Source: JBFHIZ01 sp963666475 | Lineage (GTDB): Bacteria > Bacillota > Clostridia > Lachnospirales > Lachnospiraceae | Assembly: GCA_963666475.2 (NCBI GenBank) | Contig: OY762821.2 | Location: 744,001-808,000, forward strand | Reading direction: 5' to 3' | Length of the DNA: 64,000 bases | Shown here: in pieces, positions 1-8,642 of the stretch | Layout of the letters: every line of letters starts with the position of its first letter | Position numbering within the stretch: the first letter of the stretch is position 1 | Translations under genes and position numbers: made by a program | The notes under the pieces: model-generated | Told to the model about the DNA's origin: nothing | Seen by the model: only the letters and a program-made list of their open reading frames with translations | The model's database searches: none

Positions 1-739
1 GATGGTTAGCGGGACCAATTTCTGCATAATCATCCATTTCCTTCGTTCGAAGTTGCATTTCTATGTAACATCTTGCAATGTTGTCATAAAAAGTAATGTG
101 TAAAGAGCGATAATCATTTTCAGCAGAATAAGATATATAATCGCGGTAATAAGGGCTAACACTTGGGTGCAGAAGTTTTGAATTTTTTTCGCTCGAGAAA
201 GCGGAAAGTTCTGCCGTAAATCCACGTTCTTCCATAAAAGCGGGGAGCTTGTTCGCAACATCATAAAGATACTTGAGTTCTTCTTGTTCTCTTGATTCCC
301 CTTGTTTTAAATGACATTTTGGAAGAGAAATGACGATGCGATATGCAATCAAGTCACGAAAACAACTGAGACTGTTTTTTAAATCAGGCAATGTTGGGTA
401 CGTTTTGTGCTCTTTGTAATAGTTATAAATGTATTCTACAATATATCCATTGAATTTTTCTTCTGCACGAAAGAGCGATTTGATTCGACCTTTAAATGTG
501 AAGGCAAGAAAAGGATAATCATTTGCCATGAGTTTATAGAAATCTCGAATTCTTTGGGACTGAGAAGTCAAAAAGTCGTTGTGCTGCAGTAATTCAGTGA
601 TTTGCAATAGAAAATTACAATGCACAAGGTCGATTTGATTTTTGGTTGTTTTTGCAGACTCCTTTAAGTCTTCTGTATAATTCTGTAAGATCTTAAGGAC
701 GGTATCTCCAGAGTATAGGTAATCATTTAATTTTATCAT
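1..739 (-). CDS. RelA/SpoT-domain protein (partial, C-terminus off the left edge)
   Basis: The minus strand is open from an ATG at 739 to the window edge (246 codons). An AAGGAGG ribosome site lies about 13 bases upstream. The visible C-terminal part carries hallmarks of the RelA/SpoT alarmone-synthetase fold: a DLIAYRI-type segment, DYRSLH, then MQLRT followed by MDDYAEIGPANH. Family members make or resemble makers of (p)ppGpp from GTP/GDP and ATP. The roughly 120-residue N-terminal part is not recognised and contains no HD hydrolase motif, so a hydrolase role is unlikely. Synthetase activity is inferred. The gene is divergent from luxS. Confidence 0.75.
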   Translation of the reverse strand, partial: MIKLNDYLYSGDTVLKILQNYTEDLKESAKTTKNQIDLVHCNFLLQITELLQHNDFLTSQSQRIRDFYKLMANDYPFLAFTFKGRIKSLFRAEEKFNGYIVEYIYNYYKEHKTYPTLPDLKNSLSCFRDLIAYRIVISLPKCHLKQGESREQEELKYLYDVANKLPAFMEERGFTAELSAFSSEKNSKLLHPSVSPYYRDYISYSAENDYRSLHITFYDNIARCYIEMQLRTKEMDDYAEIGPANH

Positions 740-834
740 AAAGTAGTCATTACCTCCTTGTTTAACGATTTAAAGTGATATATATGTATCATACTGAAAT
801 CATGCAATAATTGCAAACAAAACATAATTCATAG

Positions 835-863
835 TTGTTCATTTTGTGAAAACAAAGTATACT
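835..863 (+). promoter_or_regulatory. Predicted sigma-A promoter of luxS-mtnN
   Basis: TTGTTC at 835-840 and TATACT at 858-863 are separated by 17 bases, about 50 bases before luxS. The -10 box is good and the -35 box weak. No SAM- or SAH-riboswitch fold was recognised in the short leader. Confidence 0.45.
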
Positions 864-911
864 TGAGGGAAGAAAAAGATTCGATGATGTAAGAAAGAAA
901 GGGATAATCAT

Positions 912-1391
912 ATGGAGAAAATAACAAGTTTTACAATTGACCATATTCGTTTACAGCCGGGAGTATATGTATCTAGAAAAGATGCTGTTGGAGATGCGGT
1001 AATCACAACATTTGATCTGCGCATGACAAGTCCAAATGAAGAGCCAGTCATGAATACGGCGGAAATGCATGCAATTGAACATTTGGCAGCAACGTTTCTT
1101 CGTAACCATCATGTATATAAAGAACGAATTATTTATTTTGGACCAATGGGGTGTCGGACTGGATTTTATTTGCTGTTAAATGGAGATTTCGAGTCCAAGG
1201 ACATCGTGTTATTGATGATTGAATTGTTTGAATTTATTCGTGATTTTAAAGATGAGATTCCTGGCGCTACGGCAAAAGATTGTGGAAATTACCAGGACAT
1301 GAATCTCAATATGGCAAACTATTTAGCTAGAAAATATTTGGATGAAGTATTATATGATATTGATGATAGTCAGTTACAGTATCCAGAGTAA
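912..1391 (+). CDS. luxS: S-ribosylhomocysteine lyase LuxS
   Basis: The 159-residue protein cleaves S-ribosylhomocysteine to homocysteine and the AI-2 precursor DPD in the cytoplasm. It shows the metal motif H53-A-I-E-H57, the third ligand at C124 (DCGNY), and the catalytic cysteine C81 in GCRTG. Length and start are typical, and the ATG at 912 follows AAAGGGA. It precedes mtnN by 30 bases. Together the two genes detoxify S-adenosylhomocysteine by the Pfs-LuxS route. Confidence 0.96.
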   Translation: MEKITSFTIDHIRLQPGVYVSRKDAVGDAVITTFDLRMTSPNEEPVMNTAEMHAIEHLAATFLRNHHVYKERIIYFGPMGCRTGFYLLLNGDFESKDIVLLMIELFEFIRDFKDEIPGATAKDCGNYQDMNLNMANYLARKYLDEVLYDIDDSQLQYPE

Positions 1392-1421
1392 ATGATGAAT
1401 ACGAAAGGCTTGGAATGAATC

Positions 1422-2150
1422 ATGAGTAAAATTGGTATTATTGGAGCAATGGAACTTGAAGTTAAAGAATTAAAAGATCAAATCAAGAATTGCAGAATCA
1501 CAAACAAGGCAGGAATGGATTTTTATGAAGGCATTATAAATGATGCAGATGTTGTTGTGGTACGATGTGGAATCGGAAAAGTAAATGCGGCGCTCTGTGT
1601 TCAAATCATGGTCGATATTTTTGAGGTTACACATTTAATTAATACAGGAGTTGCAGGATCATTAAACGCAAAATTAGACATAGGGGATATATTAATCTCA
1701 AAGGATGCGATTCATCATGATGTAGATGTTCGTGTTTTTGGATACCCTCTCGGAGAAGTTCCACAGTTAGGAACCAGAGAATTTGAAGCAGATGAGAATT
1801 TAATTCGGATGGCCAAAGAATCCTGCGATAAAGTCAACCCAGATATTCATTCCATGATTGGAAGAGTAGTCAGTGGAGATCAATTTATATCAAATAAGGA
1901 GGTCAAAGACAATTTGATTTCTGAATTTCAAGGAGATTGTGCGGAAATGGAAGGTGCTTCCATTGCACATGGTGCATATCTGAACCAGATTCCTTTTGTG
2001 ATCATTCGTGCAATTTCTGATAAGGCAGACCATACTGCGGAAATGGATTATCCGACTTTTGAAGCCGCAGCGGCAAAACACTCTGCTCGCCTGGTAGAAG
2101 AAATGGTAAAACACATCTCAACCTATCATCGTAATCGTCTCATATGCTAA
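1422..2150 (+). CDS. mtnN: 5'-methylthioadenosine/S-adenosylhomocysteine nucleosidase
   Basis: The 242-residue nucleoside phosphorylase-fold enzyme removes adenine from MTA and SAH, yielding the substrate of LuxS. Visible family signatures are GIIGAMELEV at the N-terminus, VRCGIGKVNAA, NTGVAGSL, the substrate-binding EMEGASIAH and the catalytic-aspartate segment RAISDKAD. It lies 30 bases after luxS in the same orientation, so co-transcription is likely. A terminator follows at 2181. The normal genomic partner (luxS) and normal length make the call secure. Confidence 0.95.
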   Translation: MSKIGIIGAMELEVKELKDQIKNCRITNKAGMDFYEGIINDADVVVVRCGIGKVNAALCVQIMVDIFEVTHLINTGVAGSLNAKLDIGDILISKDAIHHDVDVRVFGYPLGEVPQLGTREFEADENLIRMAKESCDKVNPDIHSMIGRVVSGDQFISNKEVKDNLISEFQGDCAEMEGASIAHGAYLNQIPFVIIRAISDKADHTAEMDYPTFEAAAAKHSARLVEEMVKHISTYHRNRLIC

Positions 2151-2180
2151 AGAAAGAATAAATATCGTGTATAAAAAAGA

Positions 2181-2213
2181 AAAAGACAAAGCTGTCTATA
2201 GGCTTTGTCTTTT
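2181..2213. terminator. Bidirectional terminator between mtnN and the GGDEF gene
   Basis: A perfect 12-bp stem (2181-2192 with 2202-2213) has a 9-base loop and T-rich tracts on both exits. The loop contains the TAG stop of the opposing GGDEF gene (2196-2198), so one hairpin serves two convergent genes. Confidence 0.85.
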
Positions 2214-3593
2214 TGCTTTATGTGACATTTTTACTTGATACATATCTTCGTCTGCTGCTTTTAGAACTTCGTCAAATGTAACTCCGTCATTATGGAACAA
2301 AGCAATTCCGATGCTAATGCCAGCAAAATCCGGGCAAACATCCATATTGAATTCTTGTTCGAAATCATGTTCATATCGATGACGCATTTGCTCAATCTCT
2401 GTGGTAGAATTGATGACCTCAGGAATGATTACAAGAAATTCATCACCACCGATGCGGAAGACTGCCTCGTTTTTTCTGGATATTATTTTGAGAACACGGC
2501 TAATCTCTCGCAGAACTTGATCACCGACCAAGTGACCGTAATGATCGTTGATATATTTGAACTGGTCCACATCGATATGTAAAAGGCCATAAGACGACAA
2601 ATTTTTCTCGGAATATTTTGAAAGCATATTTTGTATTGTTTCTAAATGTCTACGATTGTATAGATCTGTTAATTGATCGTGCGCATTTAAGTATTGTAAT
2701 TTTAAATGTGATTTTTTATTTAAAATATATAGAAGTGCGACAATCATGCTTAGCATCATACCGATTAACAAAGAACGAATTCTAGTTAGTAGAAAGTCAC
2801 TTTCATAATCTTTTGAGTTTGCATAGATGATCCAACCGTATTGATTTGTTTCGTCAAATCGCATCGGATTATGGTCTAATATAGACGGGTCACCTAAAAT
2901 TTGAGTATCCAGATTGTGGGATTCATAGATTGCAATATCAAGGTTTTGCTGTTCGGCATATTCTAAAATTGCGGCATTGACAGCTTCATAATAGAGAATC
3001 ATACTGACCTGGCCCCAATACTCGTTGTTTTTATCCATTAGTGGAACACGGATCACGTATCCTTTCTTGCCCTGAATCAAATCAATTGGACCTTGAAATG
3101 AGGTGACGTGCTCATTTTTGACTTTTAGAACACTTTCTTTTTGCCCTTCAATAGTAGCAAGGTTGACACCAATTGTACCTTTGTTTTCCTCATAGGGGAA
3201 GTTGTAAGCAATGGTGGTATCTTCTACTACAGCAATATTTTTAACAAATTCCTCGTAGTTTCTGAGAAGGTATACGATGAACTGCTCAGATTCCTCTGTG
3301 GTGATATGATCAGAGGATAAGAAGAAAGCTTCATATCCAGCCAAAAGTTTTTCTCCAGTATTAATCAGTGCATCAATCTGTTTCTGAAAGTATAGATATT
3401 GGTTGTTGACGATTTCCCGGTTTGAGGTCTCATAATTTGAAACAATACGATATTCGATAAATATAGAAATACACATACATGCTAAAAAGATTAAAACACT
3501 ATATATCCAATAATTTGCAGTGTGGCAGTCCATATGTAAACAGGTAGTGGATCTTCTGGCAAAGGTACGTCTGAATTTATTGTTTTTTTCCAT
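2196..3593 (-). CDS. Membrane sensor diguanylate cyclase (GGDEF)
   Basis: The 465-residue protein has a membrane segment near residues 28-50, an extracytoplasmic region of about 220 residues resembling CHASE-type sensors, a second membrane segment near 275-295, and a C-terminal GGDEF domain. The canonical RIGGDEF motif lies at about 380-386 and DLYNRRH near the domain start, so c-di-GMP synthesis is expected. No EAL or HD-GYP domain is present. The start ATG at 3593 follows GGGAGG. It is convergent with mtnN and divergent from the nif operon. The ligand is unknown. Confidence 0.88.
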   Translation of the reverse strand: MEKNNKFRRTFARRSTTCLHMDCHTANYWIYSVLIFLACMCISIFIEYRIVSNYETSNREIVNNQYLYFQKQIDALINTGEKLLAGYEAFFLSSDHITTEESEQFIVYLLRNYEEFVKNIAVVEDTTIAYNFPYEENKGTIGVNLATIEGQKESVLKVKNEHVTSFQGPIDLIQGKKGYVIRVPLMDKNNEYWGQVSMILYYEAVNAAILEYAEQQNLDIAIYESHNLDTQILGDPSILDHNPMRFDETNQYGWIIYANSKDYESDFLLTRIRSLLIGMMLSMIVALLYILNKKSHLKLQYLNAHDQLTDLYNRRHLETIQNMLSKYSEKNLSSYGLLHIDVDQFKYINDHYGHLVGDQVLREISRVLKIISRKNEAVFRIGGDEFLVIIPEVINSTTEIEQMRHRYEHDFEQEFNMDVCPDFAGISIGIALFHNDGVTFDEVLKAADEDMYQVKMSHKAKRQSL

Positions 3594-3816
3594 ATAGGAC
3601 CTCCCTTTTCATTAAGGTATAGTTATAGTTTATTATATCATTGATTATAATTTTTTAATAGAAAAGCTTTTGGATTGATAAATTATGCAATGATTCGTGC
3701 ATAAAAAGCGAGATTTCTTTGTTATATTTGTAAATTTACAGTATAAAGCAATTTTTATACTACAATTGTCACAATAAATGCACTTGTAATATGGTTTATT
3801 TATACAAAAAAATGCA

Positions 3817-3845
3817 TTGTCCAAATCGTAAATCAACTGTATAGT
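3817..3845 (+). promoter_or_regulatory. Predicted sigma-A-type promoter of the nif operon
   Basis: In the 372-base gap 3594-3965, TTGTCC (3817-3822) and TATAGT (3840-3845) are spaced by 17 bases. Transcription would start near 3852, giving a leader of about 110 bases. No sigma-54 type GG-N10-GC promoter or NifA box was seen. The remaining AT-rich sequence (3594-3810) shows no gene. Confidence 0.5.
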
Positions 3846-3903
3846 AATAGCAACAGAAGGAAATAATCGATGTTTTCAACTACATATGGTTCACAATGAC
3901 GTG

Positions 3904-3942
3904 GCTTTTCTACCCGAAACATTTGGGTAGAGAAGCTTTTTT
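3904..3942 (+). terminator. Leader terminator/attenuator hairpin upstream of nifH
   Basis: A fully paired 12-bp stem (3904-3915 with 3925-3936, one G-U pair) with a 9-base loop is followed directly by six T. It has the form of an intrinsic terminator. It lies between the predicted promoter and the nifH ribosome site (GGAGG at 3954), so transcripts must read through it to reach nifH. This suggests attenuation or antitermination. A role as a 5' stabilising hairpin is possible. Confidence 0.7.
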
Positions 3943-3965
3943 ATTTCAGAAATGGAGGAAAAATT

Positions 3966-4784
3966 ATGAGACAGGTTGCTATTTACGGAAAAGGTGGAAT
4001 TGGAAAATCAACAACAACACAGAATTTAACAGCAGGATTAGCAGATATGGGCAAGAACATTATGATCGTTGGATGTGATCCAAAGGCTGATTCAACTCGA
4101 TTGGTATTAGGTGGTCTGGTACAAAAGACCGTTCTTGATACGCTTCGTGATGAAGGAGATGACATCGAATTAGAGGCAGTTCTTAAAAATGGATTTAAAG
4201 GAATTCGTGGAGTAGAATCTGGTGGACCAGAACCAGGAGTTGGATGCGCTGGACGTGGTATCATCACATCAATCAACTTATTAGAACAATTGGGAGCATA
4301 TACAGACGATTTAGACTATGTATTCTATGACGTACTTGGAGACGTAGTTTGTGGTGGTTTCGCAATGCCAATCCGTGAAGGAAAAGCACAGGAAATCTAT
4401 ATTGTATGTTCTGGAGAAATGATGGCTCTATATGCAGCAAACAATATTTCAAAAGGTATTGCTAAATATGGTAAATCAGGAACTGTACGTTTGGGTGGAT
4501 TGATTTGTAACTCTCGTAAAGTTGATAGAGAAGCGGAACTTGTTGAAGCGGTTGCAAAAAAATTAGGAACACAGATGATTCACTTTGTGCCTCGTGATAA
4601 TGCAGTACAAAGAGCTGAAATTCACAAAAAGACTGTAATCGATTTCAGTCCAGAAGAACCACAAGCAGATGAATACCGCCAGCTTGCTAAAAAAATTGAA
4701 GAAAATGAAATGTTTGTAATACCAAATCCAATGACAATCGATGAACTCGAAGAGATTCTTATGGAATATGGAATCATGGACTAA
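3966..4784 (+). CDS. nifH: Nitrogenase iron protein (dinitrogenase reductase)
   Basis: NifH is a homodimeric ATPase with one [4Fe-4S] cluster that passes electrons to NifDK. The 272-residue protein has the P-loop GKGGIGKS (8-15), cluster ligands C94 (GVGCAGRG) and C129 (GDVVCGGFAMP), and R97, the position ADP-ribosylated in some bacteria. The ATG follows GGAGG. It is the first gene of a block continuing to modC. No draT/draG is visible in the window. Regulation by the adjacent NifI proteins is the expected post-translational control. Confidence 0.97.
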   Translation: MRQVAIYGKGGIGKSTTTQNLTAGLADMGKNIMIVGCDPKADSTRLVLGGLVQKTVLDTLRDEGDDIELEAVLKNGFKGIRGVESGGPEPGVGCAGRGIITSINLLEQLGAYTDDLDYVFYDVLGDVVCGGFAMPIREGKAQEIYIVCSGEMMALYAANNISKGIAKYGKSGTVRLGGLICNSRKVDREAELVEAVAKKLGTQMIHFVPRDNAVQRAEIHKKTVIDFSPEEPQADEYRQLAKKIEENEMFVIPNPMTIDELEEILMEYGIMD

Positions 4785-4804
4785 TTATAGGGAGGATAAA
4801 ATCT

Positions 4805-5128
4805 ATGTTAATGATCAGAGCAATTGTAAGACCCGAAAAAGCAGGATTTGTAATGGCAGAACTTGCTGAAGCAGGATTTCCTGCAGTAACCAAAATGGAC
4901 GTGTTTGGTCGAGGAAGACAAAAAGGTATCATGGTAGATGATTATTGCTATGATGAGATTCCAAAAGAGATGTTGATCGTTGTTTGTGCAGATGAAGACA
5001 AAGACACAATCGTAAAGATTATTCTTAGAACAGCTAAAACAGGAGAAGGAAACTTTGGAGATGGTCGTATTTTTATTACCGCTATCGAAGATGCATACAC
5101 AGTAAGTACAGGAAAATCAGGACTATAA
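4805..5128 (+). CDS. nifI1: PII-family nitrogenase regulator NifI1
   Basis: The 107-residue PII-like protein starts MLMIRAIVRPEKAG and contains the GDGRIFI segment typical of the B-loop. Its T-loop region (FGRGRQKGIMVDDYCYDE) differs from GlnB/GlnK, as in the NifI1 subgroup. In methanogens and anaerobic bacteria, NifI1 and NifI2 form a complex that binds NifDK and blocks activity, and 2-oxoglutarate relieves the block. Position directly between nifH and nifD is diagnostic. Start ATG follows GGGAGG with 20 bases after nifH. Confidence 0.93.
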   Translation: MLMIRAIVRPEKAGFVMAELAEAGFPAVTKMDVFGRGRQKGIMVDDYCYDEIPKEMLIVVCADEDKDTIVKIILRTAKTGEGNFGDGRIFITAIEDAYTVSTGKSGL

Positions 5129-5145
5129 GAAAGGTGGTATGACAT

Positions 5146-5529
5146 ATGAAAGAAATTATGGCTATCATCCGTCCAAATAAGATCACAGCGACAAAAACTG
5201 CACTTGCCGAAGGAGGATTTCCTGCATTTAGTTGTAGAAAATGTCTTGGACGTGGTAAGAAAAGTATCGATCCAGAGTTGTTGAAACTGGTCATGGCGAC
5301 GGGTGAATTACCAATGAACAGTGACGGTGAAACACTTACAGAATCAGTCAGACTGATTCCAAAAAGATTATTTATTGTAACAGTAGATGATGACCGTGTG
5401 AAAGAGGCGATTGATATTTTGATCAAAACAAATCAGACCGGACATCCAGGGGATGGCAAGATTTTTGTCGTACCTGTAGTGGAATCATATAGAGTTAGAG
5501 ATGGTGCTGCTGCAAGCGAAGCATTTTAG
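5146..5529 (+). CDS. nifI2: PII-family nitrogenase regulator NifI2
   Basis: The 127-residue second PII-like protein (MKEIMAIIRPNKITATK start, GHPGDGKIFV near the C-terminus) has the longer T-loop region expected of NifI2 and pairs with NifI1 17 bases upstream. The inferred job is rapid nitrogenase switch-off when ammonium lowers 2-oxoglutarate. The gene ends 11 bases before nifD, and the AGGAGGTG at its stop codon is the nifD ribosome site, so translation is probably coupled. Confidence 0.93.
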   Translation: MKEIMAIIRPNKITATKTALAEGGFPAFSCRKCLGRGKKSIDPELLKLVMATGELPMNSDGETLTESVRLIPKRLFIVTVDDDRVKEAIDILIKTNQTGHPGDGKIFVVPVVESYRVRDGAAASEAF

Positions 5530-5540
5530 GAGGTGAGACC

Positions 5541-7145
5541 ATGAATGAAAAAGACGTGCTTTTAGAGAAATATTCCTCCCGAGTATTCAAGAACAGAAAG
5601 AGCCATATCACACAGATGGAACTTGGAGAAACTGCGGATACAATCACTGCAAACACGAGAACCATTCCTGGTATCGCAAGTGCCAGAGGATGTTGTTATG
5701 CAGGATGTAAAGGTGTAGTTGTTGGTCCGATGAAGGATTGTGTAACAATCACACATGGACCAATCGGATGTGCATTTTATAGTTGGGGAACCAGAAGAAA
5801 TAAAGCGAAAGCGACTGAAGAGGGAGATTCAAACTTTGTACCATATTCATTCTGTACAGATATGAGACCTACTGACATCGTATTTGGTGGAGAAAAGAAA
5901 TTGGAAGATGGTATCGACGAGATCATGGAGATGTTCAGTCCAAAAGCAATCTTTATCTGCTCTACTTGTCCAATCGGTTTGATTGGAGATGATGTTCAGG
6001 CAGTTGCCAGAAGAGTTGAAGAAAAATACGGAATCACAGCAATTGGATTCTCCTGTGAAGGATACAAAGGAGTTTCTCAGTCGTCCGGTCACCATATTGC
6101 AAATAATGGTTTGATGAGACAGGTCATTGGTGTAGGCGATCAAAAACCAGTTGGAAAATTCTCACTAAATATTTTAGGAGAATACAACATCGGTGGTGAT
6201 GGATGGGAAGAAGAAAGAATTTTGAAAAAAATTGGTTATGATATCGTTTCTGTATTTACAGGAGACGGAAGTTTTGAAACCATGAAAAATTCCCATTTAG
6301 CAGATTTGAACTTGGTAATGTGTCATCGTTCCATTAACTATGTGGCACAAATGATGAAAACGAAATATGGAACAGACTGGATCAAAGTAAACTTTATCGG
6401 AGTAGGGGCAACGTGCAAATCTCTTCGTGATATTGCAGCATACTTTGGGGATGAAGAACTCATCAAAAGAACAGAAGAAGTGATTGCAGAAGAATTAGAT
6501 GCCATTTCAGATGACATGGAATACTACAAATCGATGTTAAAAGGCAAAACTGCAGGTATCTTCTCTGGTGGATCAAGATCTCATCACTATCAAGCATTGT
6601 TGAATGATTTAGGAATGGAAACAATTATTGCAGGATACGAGTTTGCTCATCGCGACGATTATGAAGGACGTGAAATTATTCCAGAGATTAAAATGGATGC
6701 AGATAGCAAAAATATTGAAGAAATTACAGTATATCCAGATGAAGCATTATTTGAAGAACGTTATACCGAAGAAGAAATCGCTGCACTCAAGGCATCAGGA
6801 GTAGATATTGATGAGTACACTGGTATGATGAGAGACATGAAAGAAGGACATGTAGTTGTTGATGATTACAATATGTTCGAAACAGACGAGTTGATTCGTA
6901 CGATGAAACCTGACGTATTCTTCTCTGGAATCAAAGATAAGTACTCCATTCAGAAAGACGGAGTATCCTCAAGACAGATTCACTCTTACGATTATTCAGG
7001 ACCATATGCTGGATTTAATGGAGCAGTGATTTTTGGAAAAGATGTGACCATGAGTTTATATACAAATGCTTGGAAACTGACAACTCCACCATGGAAAACA
7101 AAACCTCTTATCGGAGGAAGAATTGGAGGTGAAGCATATGCTTGA
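5541..7145 (+). CDS. nifD: Nitrogenase molybdenum-iron protein alpha chain
   Basis: NifD binds FeMo-cofactor and shares the P-cluster with NifK. The 534-residue sequence keeps P-cluster cysteines in ARGCCYAGCKG, HGPIGC and CSTCPIG, the cofactor cysteine in MCHRSINY, the cofactor histidine in QIHSYDYSGPY, and the glutamine/histidine pair of GVSQSSGHHIANN. An extra acidic stretch around residues 395-445 matches the insertion known from the C. pasteurianum alpha chain. The residue equivalent to Azotobacter His451 is Ala (PYAGF), which I recall as usual in the clostridial type. The stop overlaps the nifK start. Confidence 0.97.
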   Translation: MNEKDVLLEKYSSRVFKNRKSHITQMELGETADTITANTRTIPGIASARGCCYAGCKGVVVGPMKDCVTITHGPIGCAFYSWGTRRNKAKATEEGDSNFVPYSFCTDMRPTDIVFGGEKKLEDGIDEIMEMFSPKAIFICSTCPIGLIGDDVQAVARRVEEKYGITAIGFSCEGYKGVSQSSGHHIANNGLMRQVIGVGDQKPVGKFSLNILGEYNIGGDGWEEERILKKIGYDIVSVFTGDGSFETMKNSHLADLNLVMCHRSINYVAQMMKTKYGTDWIKVNFIGVGATCKSLRDIAAYFGDEELIKRTEEVIAEELDAISDDMEYYKSMLKGKTAGIFSGGSRSHHYQALLNDLGMETIIAGYEFAHRDDYEGREIIPEIKMDADSKNIEEITVYPDEALFEERYTEEEIAALKASGVDIDEYTGMMRDMKEGHVVVDDYNMFETDELIRTMKPDVFFSGIKDKYSIQKDGVSSRQIHSYDYSGPYAGFNGAVIFGKDVTMSLYTNAWKLTTPPWKTKPLIGGRIGGEAYA

Positions 7146-8511
7146 ATTGACACCAAAAGAGATTAAAGAAAACCGACATATTACAATCAACCCTTGTAAG
7201 ACTTGTGAACCTGTTGGTGCGATGTACGCAGCACTTGGGGTAGAAAGCTGTATGCCTCACAGCCATGGATCCCAAGGTTGCTGTTCATATCATAGAACAG
7301 TACTTTCAAGACATTTTAAAGAGCCAGCAATTGCAACCTCTAGTTCATTTACAGAAGGAGCGTCTGTTTTTGGAGGTAGAAGTAACTTAAACACTTCCGT
7401 AAAGAATATTTTTGATGTATATGAACCAGACATCATTGCTGTACACACCACATGTCTTTCCGAGACAATTGGTGATGACGTTGGAAGTTACATTATGGAT
7501 CTAGAAATTCCAGAAGGAAAGACTGTACTTCACGCAAGTACTCCTTCATATGAAGGGTCTCATGTACAAGGATTTTCAAACATGCTTGTTGGATTCATGA
7601 GTTATATGACAGAGTCTGTAGAAGAAAAAACAGACAAAGTTGCAATCATTCCAGGTTGGGTAGAACCTGGTGATGACAGAGAACTAAAAAGAATCGCTAG
7701 TTTGATGGGCGTAGATTACATGTACTTTCCAGACCATGAAAATGTTCTTGAAACTCCAATGACAGGAAAATACAAATATTTTCCAAAGGGAGCAGGTACT
7801 TCTGCAGCAGACATCAAAGCACTTGGTTCTGCGAAGAAAACCATCGCACTTGGTCAGATCGCAAGTTATGAACCAGCAGATCATCTAGATAAAAAACATA
7901 AAGTTCCTTACAAATTATTACCAATGCCAGTAGGCGTATCATTAACTGATAAGTATGTAATGGCACTTCGTGAAGTTTCAAGTGTTGAAGTTTCAAAAGA
8001 GTTGGAATATGAAAGAGGACGACTAGTTGATTTAATGTTAGATTCGCATGCATACACCTATAAGAAAACAGCAGCAATTTATGGAGATCCGGATGTTGTA
8101 TATGGTTTCACATCTTTATGCTTAGAAATGGGAATGACGCCGAAATATGTGATTACCGGTACACCTAAGAAAGAATTTGAAAAACAGATTGTCCAGTTGT
8201 TTGAAGAACACGGAATAGATCCTTCCGATTCTGTGATTCGATCAGATGTTGACTTATTCTATCTTCATCAATTAATCAAGAATGAAAGCGTTGATATCCT
8301 AATTGGTAGTTCCTATGGAAAACAAATCGCGAAAGCGGAAGGAATACCAATGGTACGTATGGGATTTCCAGTACTTGACCGATACGGGAATACAATACAA
8401 CCTACGGTTGGATACGCAGGTGGTGTTCGATATGTTGAGAAGATTACAAATGCATTAATGGACCGCGTTGATGCAGATGCAGCAGATGAAGATTTTGAAC
8501 TAGTAATGTAA
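7138..8511 (+). CDS. nifK: Nitrogenase molybdenum-iron protein beta chain
   Basis: NifK pairs with NifD and supplies the other P-cluster ligands (NPCKTCEPVGA, GSQGCCSYHR, TTCLSETIGDD). At 457 residues it is the short clostridial form without the long N-terminal extension of proteobacterial NifK. I choose the ATG at 7138, which has GGAGGTG at 7125-7131. An in-frame TTG at 7123 lies in front of that site. The start overlaps the nifD stop (7143-7145), so the subunits are translationally coupled. Confidence 0.96.
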   Translation: MLELTPKEIKENRHITINPCKTCEPVGAMYAALGVESCMPHSHGSQGCCSYHRTVLSRHFKEPAIATSSSFTEGASVFGGRSNLNTSVKNIFDVYEPDIIAVHTTCLSETIGDDVGSYIMDLEIPEGKTVLHASTPSYEGSHVQGFSNMLVGFMSYMTESVEEKTDKVAIIPGWVEPGDDRELKRIASLMGVDYMYFPDHENVLETPMTGKYKYFPKGAGTSAADIKALGSAKKTIALGQIASYEPADHLDKKHKVPYKLLPMPVGVSLTDKYVMALREVSSVEVSKELEYERGRLVDLMLDSHAYTYKKTAAIYGDPDVVYGFTSLCLEMGMTPKYVITGTPKKEFEKQIVQLFEEHGIDPSDSVIRSDVDLFYLHQLIKNESVDILIGSSYGKQIAKAEGIPMVRMGFPVLDRYGNTIQPTVGYAGGVRYVEKITNALMDRVDADAADEDFELVM

Positions 8512-8544
8512 TGTTTTTTATAAAAATATGTACCATGTTTCAAG

Positions 8545-8622
8545 GCCGAAAAGAGAATTCTCTTTTCGGCTAGTGGTATATATAGATATGCACTCTGTAC
8601 CTTGTACAGAGTTCATGCTTTT
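8545..8622 (+). promoter_or_regulatory. Two consecutive hairpins between nifK and nifE
   Basis: 8545-8570 is a perfect 26-base palindrome (11-bp stem, AATT loop) with no T-tract. 8592-8612 is a 9-bp stem with a 3-base loop, extendable by an ATG/CAT pairing, followed by CTTTTT. The first looks like a 3'-protecting or processing hairpin for nifHDK mRNA, and the second like a weak terminator. Together they could lower nifE-nifN:B expression relative to the structural genes. Confidence 0.7.
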
Positions 8623-8642
8623 TAGAAAGGAATGGTGATCGT

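Noticed and set aside
741..750. Mini-frame ATG ACT ACT TTA TGA in front of the RelA/SpoT-domain gene (and a similar 4-codon frame before nifE at 8632).
   Set aside because: Both overlap the real start (TATGA) but are too short and too common by chance to call leader peptides.
3840..3900. Possible ANTAR-type first hairpin in the nifH leader.
   Set aside because: Only a 3-bp stem with an 8-base loop could be drawn; the loop does not show the expected hexaloop pattern.
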